DNA of 64,000 bases from CAYPYI01 sp964415085 (GTDB lineage Bacteria > Bacillota > Clostridia > Tissierellales > Tissierellaceae). The stretch's first letter is position 1; each line of letters opens with the position of its first letter. The translations under genes were made by a program, and so were the position numbers. Positions 53,960 to 63,427 of this stretch are shown here, piece after piece. The DNA lies in contig CAYPYI010000002.1 of the NCBI GenBank assembly GCA_964415085.1, positions 1-64,000 on the forward strand. The letters run 5' to 3'. The notes under the pieces are model-generated. The model had not been told where the DNA came from and searched no databases. It saw only the letters and a list, made by a program, of their open reading frames with translations.

Positions 53960-54226
53960 TTACTCACCCTTTACCTTATCATCTTCTATATTATTTAATC
54001 TACTTCCTATTGTTTCAGGTTGTAAAGCTGTAAGTATAACATGGTTACTATCCATAATTATAACTGCTCTAGTCCTTCTTCCACAAGTAGCATCTATTAG
54101 CATTCCTTTTTCTCTGTTTTCTTGAACCAGTCTCTTAATAGGTGCTGATTCTGGATTTACGATTGATATAACCCTATTTGAAGAGATTATATTCCCAAAC
54201 CCTATACTAACTAATCTGTTATTCAT
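53960..54226 (-). CDS. remA: Extracellular matrix regulator RemA (DUF370)
   Basis: RemA is a small DNA-binding protein that in Bacillus activates matrix and osmoprotection genes. Motifs [19 protein letters not shown] (5-23) and [20 protein letters not shown] (45-64) are diagnostic; 88 residues. Between yicC and gmk as in most Firmicutes. Confidence 0.94.
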   Translation of the reverse strand: MNNRLVSIGFGNIISSNRVISIVNPESAPIKRLVQENREKGMLIDATCGRRTRAVIIMDSNHVILTALQPETIGSRLNNIEDDKVKGE

Positions 54227-54250
54227 GCTAGTCCCCCTAGTTCTTTTAAA

Positions 54251-55132
54251 TTATTCTATATTTTGTACTTGTTCTCTTATTTTTTCTAATTCAGCTTTCA
54301 TATTTACTACATTATTTGATATTTCATAATTGCTTGATTTGCTTCCTATGGTGTTTATTTCTCTATTTATTTCTTGTATTAAAAAGTCTAGCTTCCTTCC
54401 AACTACATCCTCATTATTTAGTATTTCTCTAAACTGACAAATATGACTATTAAGTCTAACTAGTTCTTCATCCACACTAGCCTTATCTACAAAATAAGCT
54501 ACCTCATTTAATAATCTTTCCTCATCAACAGGAATATTCTCTGTAAGAATTTCACTTATATTTTGTCTTAATTTTTCTTTATAATCATTTATTATTATAG
54601 GAGATAAGTCTTTTATTCTTACAACATAATTTTCAATCTCTGTAAGTTTATTTAACATATCTAATTTTAACCTTTCTCCTTCAATTTCTCTCATCTTAAT
54701 CAATTCATCTACTGCCTGATTTGTAGCTATAGTTAGTGGAGATATTATCTCTTCATCTTCTACATCTTTCTTTTCTGTTTTTATAACATCCCTCATAGCT
54801 ATTATGTGGTTAATAGTTATCTTATCCTGCAAATTTAAACTAGTATTTATTTCCTCTAACGCTTTTTGATATGACTTAGCAAGTGGTAAATCCACATCCA
54901 CATCAATTAATGACTCATCTAAATACTCTAGATTTACATACACATCTATGCTTCCACGATTGATTCTTTGCTCAATAATATTTTTTATATTATCTTCTAA
55001 GTGGTTTAAATGGTGTGGTAATTTTATAGATATATTTTTATATCTATGATTAACTGACTTTATTTCTATTTTAAAGTTGTAATACTTATTTCTTGATTCG
55101 CCTTTTCCGTATCCTGTCATGCTACTTATCAT
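54251..55132 (-). CDS. yicC: YicC/YloC family endoribonuclease
   Basis: YicC proteins are hexameric RNases that act on small RNAs. Start MISSMTGYGKGESR, SVNHRYKNISIKLP near 27 and the C-terminal GRKLDFLIQEINREINTIGSKS near 255 define the family. I choose ATG 55132, which has AGGAGTG upstream; the earlier in-frame ATG has none. 293 residues normal. Heads the yicC–remA–gmk–rpoZ–coaBC–priA operon, divergent from rqcH. Confidence 0.95.
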   Translation of the reverse strand: MISSMTGYGKGESRNKYYNFKIEIKSVNHRYKNISIKLPHHLNHLEDNIKNIIEQRINRGSIDVYVNLEYLDESLIDVDVDLPLAKSYQKALEEINTSLNLQDKITINHIIAMRDVIKTEKKDVEDEEIISPLTIATNQAVDELIKMREIEGERLKLDMLNKLTEIENYVVRIKDLSPIIINDYKEKLRQNISEILTENIPVDEERLLNEVAYFVDKASVDEELVRLNSHICQFREILNNEDVVGRKLDFLIQEINREINTIGSKSSNYEISNNVVNMKAELEKIREQVQNIE

Positions 55133-55266
55133 AAAATCACTCCTTTGACTATTATCATTATATCTTATATAAATTTTAAACACCATAGTATGTAAATATT
55201 AATTAACAACTCTTTCTTTATAAAGCTTACATAAAATGATATAATTCTTTTACTGGAGGGATTTAG

Positions 55267-57009
55267 ATGGCATTTGATGGAATAGTAACAAGATCAGTAG
55301 TACATGAATTAAAAGAAAAGCTACTCTCAGGTAGAATAAATAAAATATACCAAACAGAAAAAGATGAGCTAATACTTAATATATACAGTAATCGTAATAA
55401 TTATCAACTACTTATATCTGCAAGTAGTAATAATCCACGATTTCATTTAACAACAAGCGTTAAGGATAACCCACAAAATCCGCCTATGTTTTGTATGCTT
55501 TTAAGAAAACATCTAACTAGTGGGAGGATTCTTGATATAAGACAATATGAGAATGATAGGGTTGTGTTTATTGACATATCTAGTTTAGATGAATTAGGAA
55601 ATGATAATACGTTAACTCTAGCTATAGAAATTATGGGAAGACATAGTAATATAATACTTTTTAATAAAGATACGAATAGGATAATTGACTCTATTGTTAG
55701 GGTAACCGAGGATATATCACGAGTAAGGCAAGTTTTACCCGGACTTAATTATACCTTACCACCAATACAAGATAAACTTAGTATTTTTGATATAGATTAT
55801 AACACCTTTTATAATACTATCACATCTACTGATATAGAACTATATAAATTCTTCTATACTAGTTTTTTAGGACTTAGCCCTTTAATTAGTAAAGAAATTG
55901 TATTTATATCCAATTTAAAAAATAAAACTAAAACTATAGATTTAGAAGAAGAAGATATTAAAACTCTATTTAATAATCTTATGTATTTATCAGATATAAT
56001 TAGGGATAATAATTATTCTCCTGTTTATTATACTGATTCTAATAACAGTATAGTTTCTTTTTATTGTATAGAGCTAAAGTCTAAAGATAATTTTAATAAA
56101 TTTAACTTAGATTCTATATCTGATGTAATTGATTATTCCTTTACGAAAAAGGATAGAGATAATAGAATCCAACAAAAATCAAATCATATAAAAAAAATTG
56201 TTGAAAATAATTTAGAAAGATCTATTAATAAACTAAATAAACAAAAAGAAGAATATATAGAAAGTAAAAATCGTGATATTTATAAGATATATGCAGATTT
56301 AATAGCTGCCAACTATCATAATATTGTTGGAAATGAAGAAAGTGTTATACTTGATAACTTTTATGATGAAAATATGGCTAAGATAGAGATTCCTTTAAAT
56401 AAAAAACTATCAGCCCCACAAAATGCTAATAAATATTATAAGCAATTTTCAAAACTTAAAAATGCTGAGATACTTTTAAAGAAGCAAATACCTATTACTA
56501 AAAATGAAATTGATTATTTAGAGTCACTTCTAGTTTCAATAAATAACTGTGAAGATGTTAAAGATCTTGAAATAATAGAATCAGAACTTGTAGATGAGGG
56601 TTACATTAAAAAGAATCTTAAAAATAATAAGAAAAAAGCAATAATAAAAAGTGATCCATTACATTTTAAGTCATCTGATGGATATGATATTTATGTTGGT
56701 AAAAACAATAAACAAAATGATGAATTGACTTTAAAATTTGCAAATAAAGATGATTTATGGCTGCATGTTCAAAATATACCTGGTAGTCATGTAATTATAA
56801 GAAAAGCAACTGGTGATGATATACCGCAAAACACTATAGTTGAAGCTGCTAGTCTTGCAGCTTACTACAGTAAAGCTAGAAATTCTAAAAATATAAACGT
56901 AGATTATACTGAGAAAAAACATGTTAATAAAGCAAAAGGTGCAAAACCTGGAATGGTTTTTTATAATGAATTTAATACGGTTTCAGTTAATCCAAAATCA
57001 TCAATATAA
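55267..57009 (+). CDS. rqcH: Ribosome quality control protein RqcH (NFACT family)
   Basis: Rqc2/NEMF homologue that adds alanine tails to stalled nascent chains on 50S subunits. The NFACT-N domain (1-about 240) begins MAFDGIVTRSVVHEL and holds the DR motif in QYENDRVVFIDI (near 95), needed for Ala-tRNA binding; a coiled coil (about 300-450) and the NFACT-R domain (about 460-580) with HVQNIPGSHVIIR near 500 follow. 580 residues normal. TGGAGGG precedes the ATG. Plus strand, single-gene unit ended by a strong terminator. Confidence 0.95.
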   Translation: MAFDGIVTRSVVHELKEKLLSGRINKIYQTEKDELILNIYSNRNNYQLLISASSNNPRFHLTTSVKDNPQNPPMFCMLLRKHLTSGRILDIRQYENDRVVFIDISSLDELGNDNTLTLAIEIMGRHSNIILFNKDTNRIIDSIVRVTEDISRVRQVLPGLNYTLPPIQDKLSIFDIDYNTFYNTITSTDIELYKFFYTSFLGLSPLISKEIVFISNLKNKTKTIDLEEEDIKTLFNNLMYLSDIIRDNNYSPVYYTDSNNSIVSFYCIELKSKDNFNKFNLDSISDVIDYSFTKKDRDNRIQQKSNHIKKIVENNLERSINKLNKQKEEYIESKNRDIYKIYADLIAANYHNIVGNEESVILDNFYDENMAKIEIPLNKKLSAPQNANKYYKQFSKLKNAEILLKKQIPITKNEIDYLESLLVSINNCEDVKDLEIIESELVDEGYIKKNLKNNKKKAIIKSDPLHFKSSDGYDIYVGKNNKQNDELTLKFANKDDLWLHVQNIPGSHVIIRKATGDDIPQNTIVEAASLAAYYSKARNSKNINVDYTEKKHVNKAKGAKPGMVFYNEFNTVSVNPKSSI

Positions 57010-57046
57010 AAATAGCTGTATAGAATTAATTCTATACAGCTATTTT
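57009..57046. terminator. Bidirectional terminator between rqcH and pyrR
   Basis: A perfect 38-base palindrome (19-bp arms, AAAATAGCTG… and its complement) between the convergent stops. A/T runs at both ends let it work in both directions. Confidence 0.9.
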
Positions 57047-57577
57047 CTATTCTCTTATAACAACTCTATCTTCTCCATCAATTTCTTTAAACTGAACCAT
57101 AACTATCTCATCTTTAGCTGTTGGCATATTCTTTCCTATAAAATCAGGTCTAATTGGTAGCTCCCTATGACCTCTATCTATAAGAACTGCTAATTGAACT
57201 TTTTTAGCTCTACCTTTTCCTCTTAATGCATCTAAAGCTGCTCTTACAGTTCTGCCTGTATATAATACATCATCAACAAGTACTACTACTTTATCTTCTA
57301 TACTATCTTTAAATTCTTCATTTATTACTGGATTATCACTTATTTCACTTAAATCATCTCTATACAAAGTTATATCTAGTTCATAAACTGGTACTATGTA
57401 ATCTTCTATTTCCTCAATTTTTTTCTGAATTCTTTTAGCAAATGGTACACCACGTGTTTTAATACCAACTAAAACAACATCTTCAATACCTTTATTCTTT
57501 TCAAGAATCTCATGTGATATTCGAGTTGTTGCTCTTTGTATATCTTTATCACTTAAAATATTAGCTTTTATATTCAT
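57047..57577 (-). CDS. pyrR: PyrR bifunctional regulator / uracil phosphoribosyltransferase
   Basis: RNA-binding attenuator of pyrimidine genes in Firmicutes, with weak UPRTase activity. PRPP-binding motif [18 protein letters not shown] (near 97-114); RGVPFAKRI near 46. 176 residues normal. The ATG lies inside the rluD 3' end with AAGGAG upstream. No pyr biosynthetic genes or PyrR binding loops lie within the window; it stands alone at the end of the lspA–rluD–pyrR group. Confidence 0.96.
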   Translation of the reverse strand: MNIKANILSDKDIQRATTRISHEILEKNKGIEDVVLVGIKTRGVPFAKRIQKKIEEIEDYIVPVYELDITLYRDDLSEISDNPVINEEFKDSIEDKVVVLVDDVLYTGRTVRAALDALRGKGRAKKVQLAVLIDRGHRELPIRPDFIGKNMPTAKDEIVMVQFKEIDGEDRVVIRE

Positions 57578-58475
57578 AGTTTAGCACTCCTTTTAGAAAA
57601 TTATTTATTCTTTCAGGTATTTCTGTTTCAAAAGTCATATTTATTCCAGTTACTGGATGGTTGAAATTAATCTTATATGCATGTAGTAACTGATATTTTA
57701 CATTTTCATAGTTATCAGAATATTTCTCATCACCAACAACCGGATGATTAAAATACGACATATGAACTCTTATTTGATGCATCCTTCCTGTTAGAAGTTC
57801 AATATCAAGAAAAGAGTAATTATTGTTTTCATAAATAACTTTATATAAAGTTATGGCTTCTTTACTGTTAATTTTAGTTACTGCCATTTTAGTTCTATTT
57901 CTTGTATCCCTACCTATTGGTAAGTCTATTCTAGCTTCTTTTTCATTTAAATATCCTCGTACTACTGCCATATAAAACCGTCTAACCTTTTTCTCTTTAA
58001 ACTGCTCTATTAAATTTATATAAGCTTCATCACTTTTTGCTATAATCATTATCCCGGATGTATCTTTATCAAGTCTATGAACTATTCCTGGCCTAAAATC
58101 TTCTCCAACTGAAGATAAAGAATTCAGCTGATATTTCAACGAATTTACTAGTGTATCTGATTCATTTCTATTACTTGGATGAACAATCATATCAACAGGC
58201 TTATTAATAACTGCAATGTGTTCGTCTTGATATATTATCTCTACATTCAAATTATTAGGGATAATTTCTATTTTTTCTTCTAAATCATCTTCTGATATTT
58301 TTATAACATCATTAATTTGTAATAAATAGTTTGGCTTAACGATATTTTCATTTACTAAAATTTTTCCCTCATTAATAAATTTTTGAATATTGGTTCTAGA
58401 ATATTTATTACTTTTACTTACTAAATATTTATCTATTCTTTTATTTTTATTATTTTCATCAATTATATATTTCAA
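57561..58475 (-). CDS. rluD: 23S rRNA/tRNA pseudouridine synthase, RluD type
   Basis: S4 RNA-binding domain (about 10-75) followed by the RluA-type catalytic domain, with [12 protein letters not shown] near 133-144 carrying the catalytic Asp and [22 protein letters not shown] near 230 (two halves). 304 residues normal. Starts at TTG with AAGGTG upstream. The Bacillus counterpart is ylyB, also between lspA and pyrR. Confidence 0.94.
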   Translation of the reverse strand: MKYIIDENNKNKRIDKYLVSKSNKYSRTNIQKFINEGKILVNENIVKPNYLLQINDVIKISEDDLEEKIEIIPNNLNVEIIYQDEHIAVINKPVDMIVHPSNRNESDTLVNSLKYQLNSLSSVGEDFRPGIVHRLDKDTSGIMIIAKSDEAYINLIEQFKEKKVRRFYMAVVRGYLNEKEARIDLPIGRDTRNRTKMAVTKINSKEAITLYKVIYENNNYSFLDIELLTGRMHQIRVHMSYFNHPVVGDEKYSDNYENVKYQLLHAYKINFNHPVTGINMTFETEIPERINNFLKGVLNYEYKS

Positions 58476-58479
58476 ATTA

Positions 58480-58938
58480 TCACCTTATACTTGGTTCTTC
58501 AAATATAACTATCAGTGCTATCATTATTGTACTTATAACAATAAATACATCTGCTAAGTTAAATACAGGAAAACTATAGTCCGTTATTAACTTAAAGCTT
58601 AAAAAATCTATTACATAACCTAATCTATATCTATCGATTAAATTTCCTATAGCTCCACCTATAAGTAATCCTAGTGCCACCTTTGTAAATCCATCTAACT
58701 TCGAGTAATTTCTATAAATAAAAATTGTCAGTCTAATTATCACTATAGTTGTTAAAACCAAAAATAATAATCTTTTTTCTTGAAGTATTCCAAAAGCTGC
58801 ACCTCTGTTTTCTATATAGTATAAACTAAAAAAATTATCAATGATTTTATAAGGTCCTCTACCTTTTAAATATTTTACAGCTTGTAATTTTGTAAGCTGA
58901 TCTATTAATACTGTTAAAATCGTTAAAAACAGTACCAT
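58480..58938 (-). CDS. lspA: Lipoprotein signal peptidase
   Basis: Membrane aspartyl protease that removes signal peptides of prolipoproteins. Four hydrophobic segments; catalytic aspartates in GAIGNLIDRYRLGYVIDF (near 96-113) and FNLADVFIV (near 127-135). The start at 58938 is preceded by AGGGGG; a longer in-frame start at 58980 overlaps the divIVA terminator. 152 residues normal. Confidence 0.96.
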   Translation of the reverse strand: MVLFLTILTVLIDQLTKLQAVKYLKGRGPYKIIDNFFSLYYIENRGAAFGILQEKRLLFLVLTTIVIIRLTIFIYRNYSKLDGFTKVALGLLIGGAIGNLIDRYRLGYVIDFLSFKLITDYSFPVFNLADVFIVISTIMIALIVIFEEPSIR

Positions 58939-58961
58939 TTTTTTCCCCCTAACCACATTGT

Positions 58962-58991
58962 AAAAAAGAAAACTTCTCATTTAGAGAAGTT
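58962..58991 (-). terminator. Terminator after divIVA
   Basis: 8-bp stem AACTTCTC with GAGAAGTT and a five-base loop, followed on the minus strand by TTCTTTTTT. It starts one base after the divIVA stop and separates the division group from lspA. In Bacillus ileS lies at this point; it is absent. Confidence 0.8.
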
Positions 58992-59444
58992 CTAATCTAT
59001 ATCTTTCATAAAGTCTTCTATAGTCATAAGTTGCGACTTAAGGAATGATTCAAATCTTGTTTTGAAAATATAGACTTCCTTTCTTAATATTTCATATTCT
59101 TCTTTTAAATTTCCAACTTCTTTTTCTGTATTCTTTAGTATTTCTTCTCTTTCCAAATTTGCACTTTCAATAATATTTTCAGCCTTTTTTTCAGCGCTTT
59201 TAATTAAATCTTCTCCAGTTGTTTGAGCTACTAAGACAGCATCTTTCAGGCTATTTTCTATATCTTTATATTTTTCTACTTGTTCTTGTAAGACATTTAT
59301 CCTAGCCTTATATTCTTTATTCTCAATATGTAATGTACTATAATCTTCCATGACCATATCAAGATACTCATCAACGCTATCTGCTTTATAACCTAAAATC
59401 GTTTTCTTAAATTCCTGATTTTGAATATCTAAAGGTGTTATCAT
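58992..59444 (-). CDS. divIVA: Septum/pole site protein DivIVA
   Basis: Membrane-curvature-sensing coiled-coil protein of division sites and poles. It starts MITPLDIQNQEFKKTILGYKADSVDEYLD-like (first 25 residues), the conserved lipid-binding domain, followed by coiled coils from about 30 to 120. I choose ATG 59444 with GGAGTGGG upstream; a GTG three codons earlier lies inside that site. 150 residues normal. Confidence 0.94.
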   Translation of the reverse strand: MITPLDIQNQEFKKTILGYKADSVDEYLDMVMEDYSTLHIENKEYKARINVLQEQVEKYKDIENSLKDAVLVAQTTGEDLIKSAEKKAENIIESANLEREEILKNTEKEVGNLKEEYEILRKEVYIFKTRFESFLKSQLMTIEDFMKDID

Positions 59445-59457
59445 ATAACCCACTCCA

Positions 59458-60237
59458 TTATAATAATTTTCTTAATACAACAATTAATTTATCTTTTCTG
59501 GATTTACCTATAATGTCATATACTCGCACTCTACCAAAACCTCTTGTTGATATTAAATCATTTTTATTTATTTCATAAGATACTTTGTCAATACTCTGCC
59601 AGTTAACCTTAACTTTATTGCTCAAGATTATATTACTGCTATCTTTTCTGGATATATTATATGCACTACTTATAACACTATCTAATCTTAAAGAATTTAA
59701 AAACACTTTAATTTCTTCATATTCTTCCTCTATATTAATATTTATTTCACTAATATAATTAACTTTAACATTGATATTTGATATTTTTTCTAAATTATAA
59801 TATAAAAAATCAGATATTTCTGATCTGGCAACTACAACTGCCTTATCATTATCTATTAAAATATCTCCAACTTTATCTCTAGTTATTCCTAAGTTTAAGA
59901 TTGCTCCTAAAAAATCTGGATGCCTTAAATTACTAACATTTCCATTAATTTCCAAAAATTTCAAGTTCAAATCAATATCACCTTGATACATATATTCGGG
60001 AAAAATTATTAATATGCTTCTTTCACTAGATTCATATCCACCTGATATTATATAACTTATTTCCTGAAATCTATTTAATATAGAAACTGCTAAGGAAATC
60101 TCATAAGGATCAAAAAAATCTGTATATTCGACAATATGATTTTTTAATACTATCTCAATTTTATCTAAAACTTGTTTCATCTTTATAATTTTTTCATCAT
60201 CATTTATATGGTTTATATATAGATCTTTGTCTATCAA
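59458..60237 (-). CDS. ylmH: YlmH, S4-domain RNA-binding protein
   Basis: YlmH family protein with a C-terminal S4 domain (about 185-250: LRLDSVISSAYNISRKD… ending STRGFGRVRVYD). Recently linked to ribosome-associated quality control, binding 50S–peptidyl-tRNA complexes; rqcH is nearby at 55267. 259 residues normal. Between yggT and divIVA as in Bacillus and Streptococcus. Confidence 0.93.
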   Translation of the reverse strand: MIDKDLYINHINDDEKIIKMKQVLDKIEIVLKNHIVEYTDFFDPYEISLAVSILNRFQEISYIISGGYESSERSILIIFPEYMYQGDIDLNLKFLEINGNVSNLRHPDFLGAILNLGITRDKVGDILIDNDKAVVVARSEISDFLYYNLEKISNINVKVNYISEININIEEEYEEIKVFLNSLRLDSVISSAYNISRKDSSNIILSNKVKVNWQSIDKVSYEINKNDLISTRGFGRVRVYDIIGKSRKDKLIVVLRKLL

Positions 60238-60519
60238 TTACATCACGCCAATTAAATATAAAATGGCAATGTAGATTATTCTTAATATCAAAAATGCAAA
60301 TATATAAGAAAAATCAAACATGCCAAAATTAATACCTAGTTTATCTATTAAATTTCTCGCTAAAGATAAAATTGGTTCTGTAAGTTCATAAATTATATTT
60401 CCAATAAATGAGGTGAAATTATAGTTTATATAAGATAATAACAGTCTTATAAATAGTAATGCTTCTATTAAATTCTTTAAAGAATTTAAAGCATAAACTA
60501 AATTATTAATATAAACCAC
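60238..60519 (-). CDS. yggT: YggT family membrane protein
   Basis: Small two-helix membrane protein of 93 residues; the motif IYELTEPILSLARNLI (about 43-58) between the hydrophobic segments is the YGGT signature. It uses a GTG start. It directly follows sepF and abuts ylmH. Its role is thought to be in division or ion homeostasis; not proven. Confidence 0.9.
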   Translation of the reverse strand: MVYINNLVYALNSLKNLIEALLFIRLLLSYINYNFTSFIGNIIYELTEPILSLARNLIDKLGINFGMFDFSYIFAFLILRIIYIAILYLIGVM

Positions 60520-60527
60520 CTCTTTTT

Positions 60528-60992
60528 CTACCAGGTAAATATACCCTTGTCTTTTAATTCGTCTTTTAATCCATCAATTTGTACTGATTTAGGTGCAACT
60601 ATAAAAATATCTGTAGTTACCTTTTGAATTTTTCCTTCCATGGAATACAAAGCCCCGCTAACAAAGTCAAAAATTTGTCTTTTTAAGTTCAAATCTAAAC
60701 TTTCAAAGTTTACAACTGCTACCTTCTTCTTTTTTAAATCATCTACTATTTTTGGTGCCTCATCATAACTTTGAGGTTCATGTATAACTATTTTCATATT
60801 CATATCATTTGTATGTATGCTAACTACATTATTTACATTCTTATTAGTGCCTCCACTACTGCTAGTATCATACATATTAGCACCCCCACCTTCTATTAAT
60901 TCTACATCTTCATATTCTTCAAAATATTCATCTTCATCTTCATAATCGTCAATTCCTATAAAATATTTAAATTTATCCATAAATTTCGCCAT
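60528..60992 (-). CDS. sepF: Cell division protein SepF
   Basis: Membrane anchor and FtsZ-ring stabiliser. An N-terminal amphipathic helix (MAKFMDKFKYFIG), an acidic linker with a short glycine/serine patch, and the C-terminal SepF core (about 65-150) with VNFESLDLNLKRQIFDFVSGALYSM near 96 (two halves). 154 residues normal. GGAGG upstream. Confidence 0.95.
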   Translation of the reverse strand: MAKFMDKFKYFIGIDDYEDEDEYFEEYEDVELIEGGGANMYDTSSSGGTNKNVNNVVSIHTNDMNMKIVIHEPQSYDEAPKIVDDLKKKKVAVVNFESLDLNLKRQIFDFVSGALYSMEGKIQKVTTDIFIVAPKSVQIDGLKDELKDKGIFTW

Positions 60993-61001
60993 AGTAACCT
61001 C

Positions 61002-61694
61002 CTAATATTCCCTATCACCAAATATCTTTCTACCAACTCTAATAATATTAGCTCCCTCTTCAATAGCTATTTTATAATCATTTGTCATGCCCATTGATAA
61101 GTAATCCATGCTAACATTTTTATAATTTGACTTTTCAATATCTTCTGATAGCTTTCTTAACCCACTAAAAGTTTCTCTTATTACTTTTTCATCATTTGTA
61201 TGAGGAGCAATTGTCATAAGTCCTCTTATATTTATATTACCATATTTTTCTATATCTTCTATAAATTTTTTTACATCTTTTGGCTCTAAACCAAATTTAC
61301 TTTCTTCTCCTGATATGTTGACTTGTATTAATGCATCTACAGATATATCATTTTGTTTTGCTCTTTTATTTATTTCTTTTGCTAATGATTTTCTATCTAA
61401 AGAATGTATTAATTCTACTCTTCCTATAATATCTTTTACTTTATTACTTTGTAAATGTCCTATCATATGAAAGTTTACATCTTCATTAATATTATCCATT
61501 TTATCTGTTAATTCTTGGACCCTATTTTCGCCAATATCAGTAAGACCTAATCTTATTGCTTCTTCAATTACATCTAAATCAATAGTTTTAGTTACACCTA
61601 CTAATTTTATATCTTCTTTTGTCTTTCCTACTTTTTTAGCACTTTCTTCAATATCTAAAATTAATTCTTCTAAGTTTTCTTTTAAATACTTCAT
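61002..61694 (-). CDS. yggS: YggS family PLP-binding protein
   Basis: PLP homeostasis protein (PLPBP). Lys31 region KLVGVTKT carries the PLP lysine; FHMIGHLQSNKVK near 75, SMGMTNDYKIAIEEGANIIRVGRKIFG at the C-terminus (two halves). 230 residues normal. Directly upstream of sepF, the common Firmicute order (ylmE). Confidence 0.95.
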   Translation of the reverse strand: MKYLKENLEELILDIEESAKKVGKTKEDIKLVGVTKTIDLDVIEEAIRLGLTDIGENRVQELTDKMDNINEDVNFHMIGHLQSNKVKDIIGRVELIHSLDRKSLAKEINKRAKQNDISVDALIQVNISGEESKFGLEPKDVKKFIEDIEKYGNINIRGLMTIAPHTNDEKVIRETFSGLRKLSEDIEKSNYKNVSMDYLSMGMTNDYKIAIEEGANIIRVGRKIFGDREY

Positions 61695-61702
61695 AATGCC
61701 TC

Positions 61703-62953
61703 CTAATTAATTATTTGACCCTCTTCTACACTTGAAGGATTTAATAAAATTTCATCATATAAATCGATTGTTCTTATATTTTCATCTTTATTCAGTGTGA
61801 TATATCCATTATCACCTTTTGAAACATAAGAAAAATCACCTTCTATTTTCAGAATTTCAACAGGCCTATATTTTACTATACCACTAAACTCTTTTATAAA
61901 AACACCATTTATACCATCTTTTTCAAATATTGTTCTGGAAGGTATTTTATAAGCATTTTCCTTAGATTTAATAATTCTTGAAATAACAAATCTTTCATTG
62001 TAAAACTCCTCCAAGTAATTATTAAATCTAACTATAATAACACCTTTATTATCATTTTTATTAACCGCCATAATCTTACCAGTTAACTCTGTATCACTAT
62101 TATTTATTTTCATACTTAATAAAGTATTGTCTTCAGGATTATCTAATGCTTCAAAGTCATCTACAATTAAGGCTGTATACCAATAGAAGTTATCTATTAT
62201 TCTAAATCCTGATCTAGGTTCAATATTTCTATCAAGACTAGATAATGCATCATATGAATATTCTTCGAAATTTATAGGTTTTAACTTATCCTCATAACCA
62301 TCAATTCTATAAGAGATAAGGCCCGATTTTGTAGTTGAATAAGAAATAATATTATTATTTATTTCTTCTTGAACTTGATTTTTTATTGATGTTAAATATC
62401 CTACCTCATGCTTTAAATATTCATTATTTGGATTTAAATTCACAATCTTCTCTTCAGTAGACTTTAATGCTTTTTTTAAGTCTTTTACTTTCCCAAATTC
62501 ATCTAAATTTTCTTGTATAGCTTCACATATTGCATCTTTCTCATGGCTAATATTCTTATTATTATTTATTATTTGTTGTTTTTGTTCTTCTGATAAACTT
62601 TTTATAGATATTGCTTCATCTATCAATCTTATTTGATTACGCTTTTTATTTAATTCAGCACTTAAATTCGGGCTATTTATCTTATACCCAACAGGCACTC
62701 TACTTCCTTCATTAATTTTTGCTTCATCACTTAGTTCTCCATCTATTTCATAAACTTCTTCATTTTTTATTATAACCGCTTCCAACCTAGTATCTTTTGA
62801 AACTGTCTCCTCTTGAGGTAAAATAGTCTTAACCGATACTCCTGAGAAGCTTGGTATTGCCCTTAGGATAAAATATGCTATTATTAATAACACCGTTATT
62901 TCTCTAATTTTTTTTCTTCTGTATCTTTGTTTTTTCCTATCTTCATAAGACAT
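61703..62953 (-). CDS. HlyD-like membrane-anchored protein in the division cluster
   Basis: A 416-residue protein with a basic N-terminus (RKKQRYRRKK), a single membrane helix (about 19-36) and an external region: beta domain, a coiled-coil hairpin (about 105-200) and a C-terminal beta-barrel part with ERFVISRIIKSKENAYKIPSR. The layout is that of HlyD/membrane-fusion adaptors, but no transporter partner is nearby. Such a gene is common just before yggS–sepF in Peptostreptococcaceae and relatives, so a cell-envelope or division role is more likely than export. Function unknown. Confidence 0.8.
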   Translation of the reverse strand: MSYEDRKKQRYRRKKIREITVLLIIAYFILRAIPSFSGVSVKTILPQEETVSKDTRLEAVIIKNEEVYEIDGELSDEAKINEGSRVPVGYKINSPNLSAELNKKRNQIRLIDEAISIKSLSEEQKQQIINNNKNISHEKDAICEAIQENLDEFGKVKDLKKALKSTEEKIVNLNPNNEYLKHEVGYLTSIKNQVQEEINNNIISYSTTKSGLISYRIDGYEDKLKPINFEEYSYDALSSLDRNIEPRSGFRIIDNFYWYTALIVDDFEALDNPEDNTLLSMKINNSDTELTGKIMAVNKNDNKGVIIVRFNNYLEEFYNERFVISRIIKSKENAYKIPSRTIFEKDGINGVFIKEFSGIVKYRPVEILKIEGDFSYVSKGDNGYITLNKDENIRTIDLYDEILLNPSSVEEGQIIN

Positions 62954-62968
62954 GTTTTCACCTACATT

Positions 62969-63337
62969 CTAAAAGAAACTCCCGTATTTATTTAACATAC
63001 TGAAATCTTTTATTTTTCCTAATTTTATTTTCTCTATTTCATTTCTATAAGTTAAAATATGAATAGATTCTTCATCAAATTTCAATCCTATTAACATTCC
63101 TTCATATTCCTTAGCATCAGTAACTACTCTAACTTCATCACCTGATCTTGTTTCTACACCTTGAAATACAAATTCATTAATATCTGTTTCATTAATATCT
63201 TCTTGCTTTAAATGCTTACTATCTAAAACTATCATGTTTTGTTTTAAAAAATATTTTTCTTTGATAACAATTAAGCTATATGCTACAAAACTAATGATAA
63301 ATAATGTCACAGATATCCTTAAGATAGCCATAAACAC
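62969..63337 (-). CDS. Hypothetical membrane-anchored protein
   Basis: A 122-residue protein with one N-terminal hydrophobic helix (about 4-24) and a small soluble domain (about 40-118) rich in short strands, with SGDEVRVVTDAKEYEGMLIG near 64-83. I do not recognise the family. It lies 15 bases before the HlyD-like gene, so the two may work together. GGAGG precedes the ATG; an ATG two codons later is also possible. Confidence 0.7.
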   Translation of the reverse strand: MFMAILRISVTLFIISFVAYSLIVIKEKYFLKQNMIVLDSKHLKQEDINETDINEFVFQGVETRSGDEVRVVTDAKEYEGMLIGLKFDEESIHILTYRNEIEKIKLGKIKDFSMLNKYGSFF

Positions 63338-63427
63338 ATATATACCTCCTAATTATCTATCTTAGTATATTATAGCATATAACTATTTTGATTTAAACTA
63401 ATGGTAACTTAAATATATACTATATTA

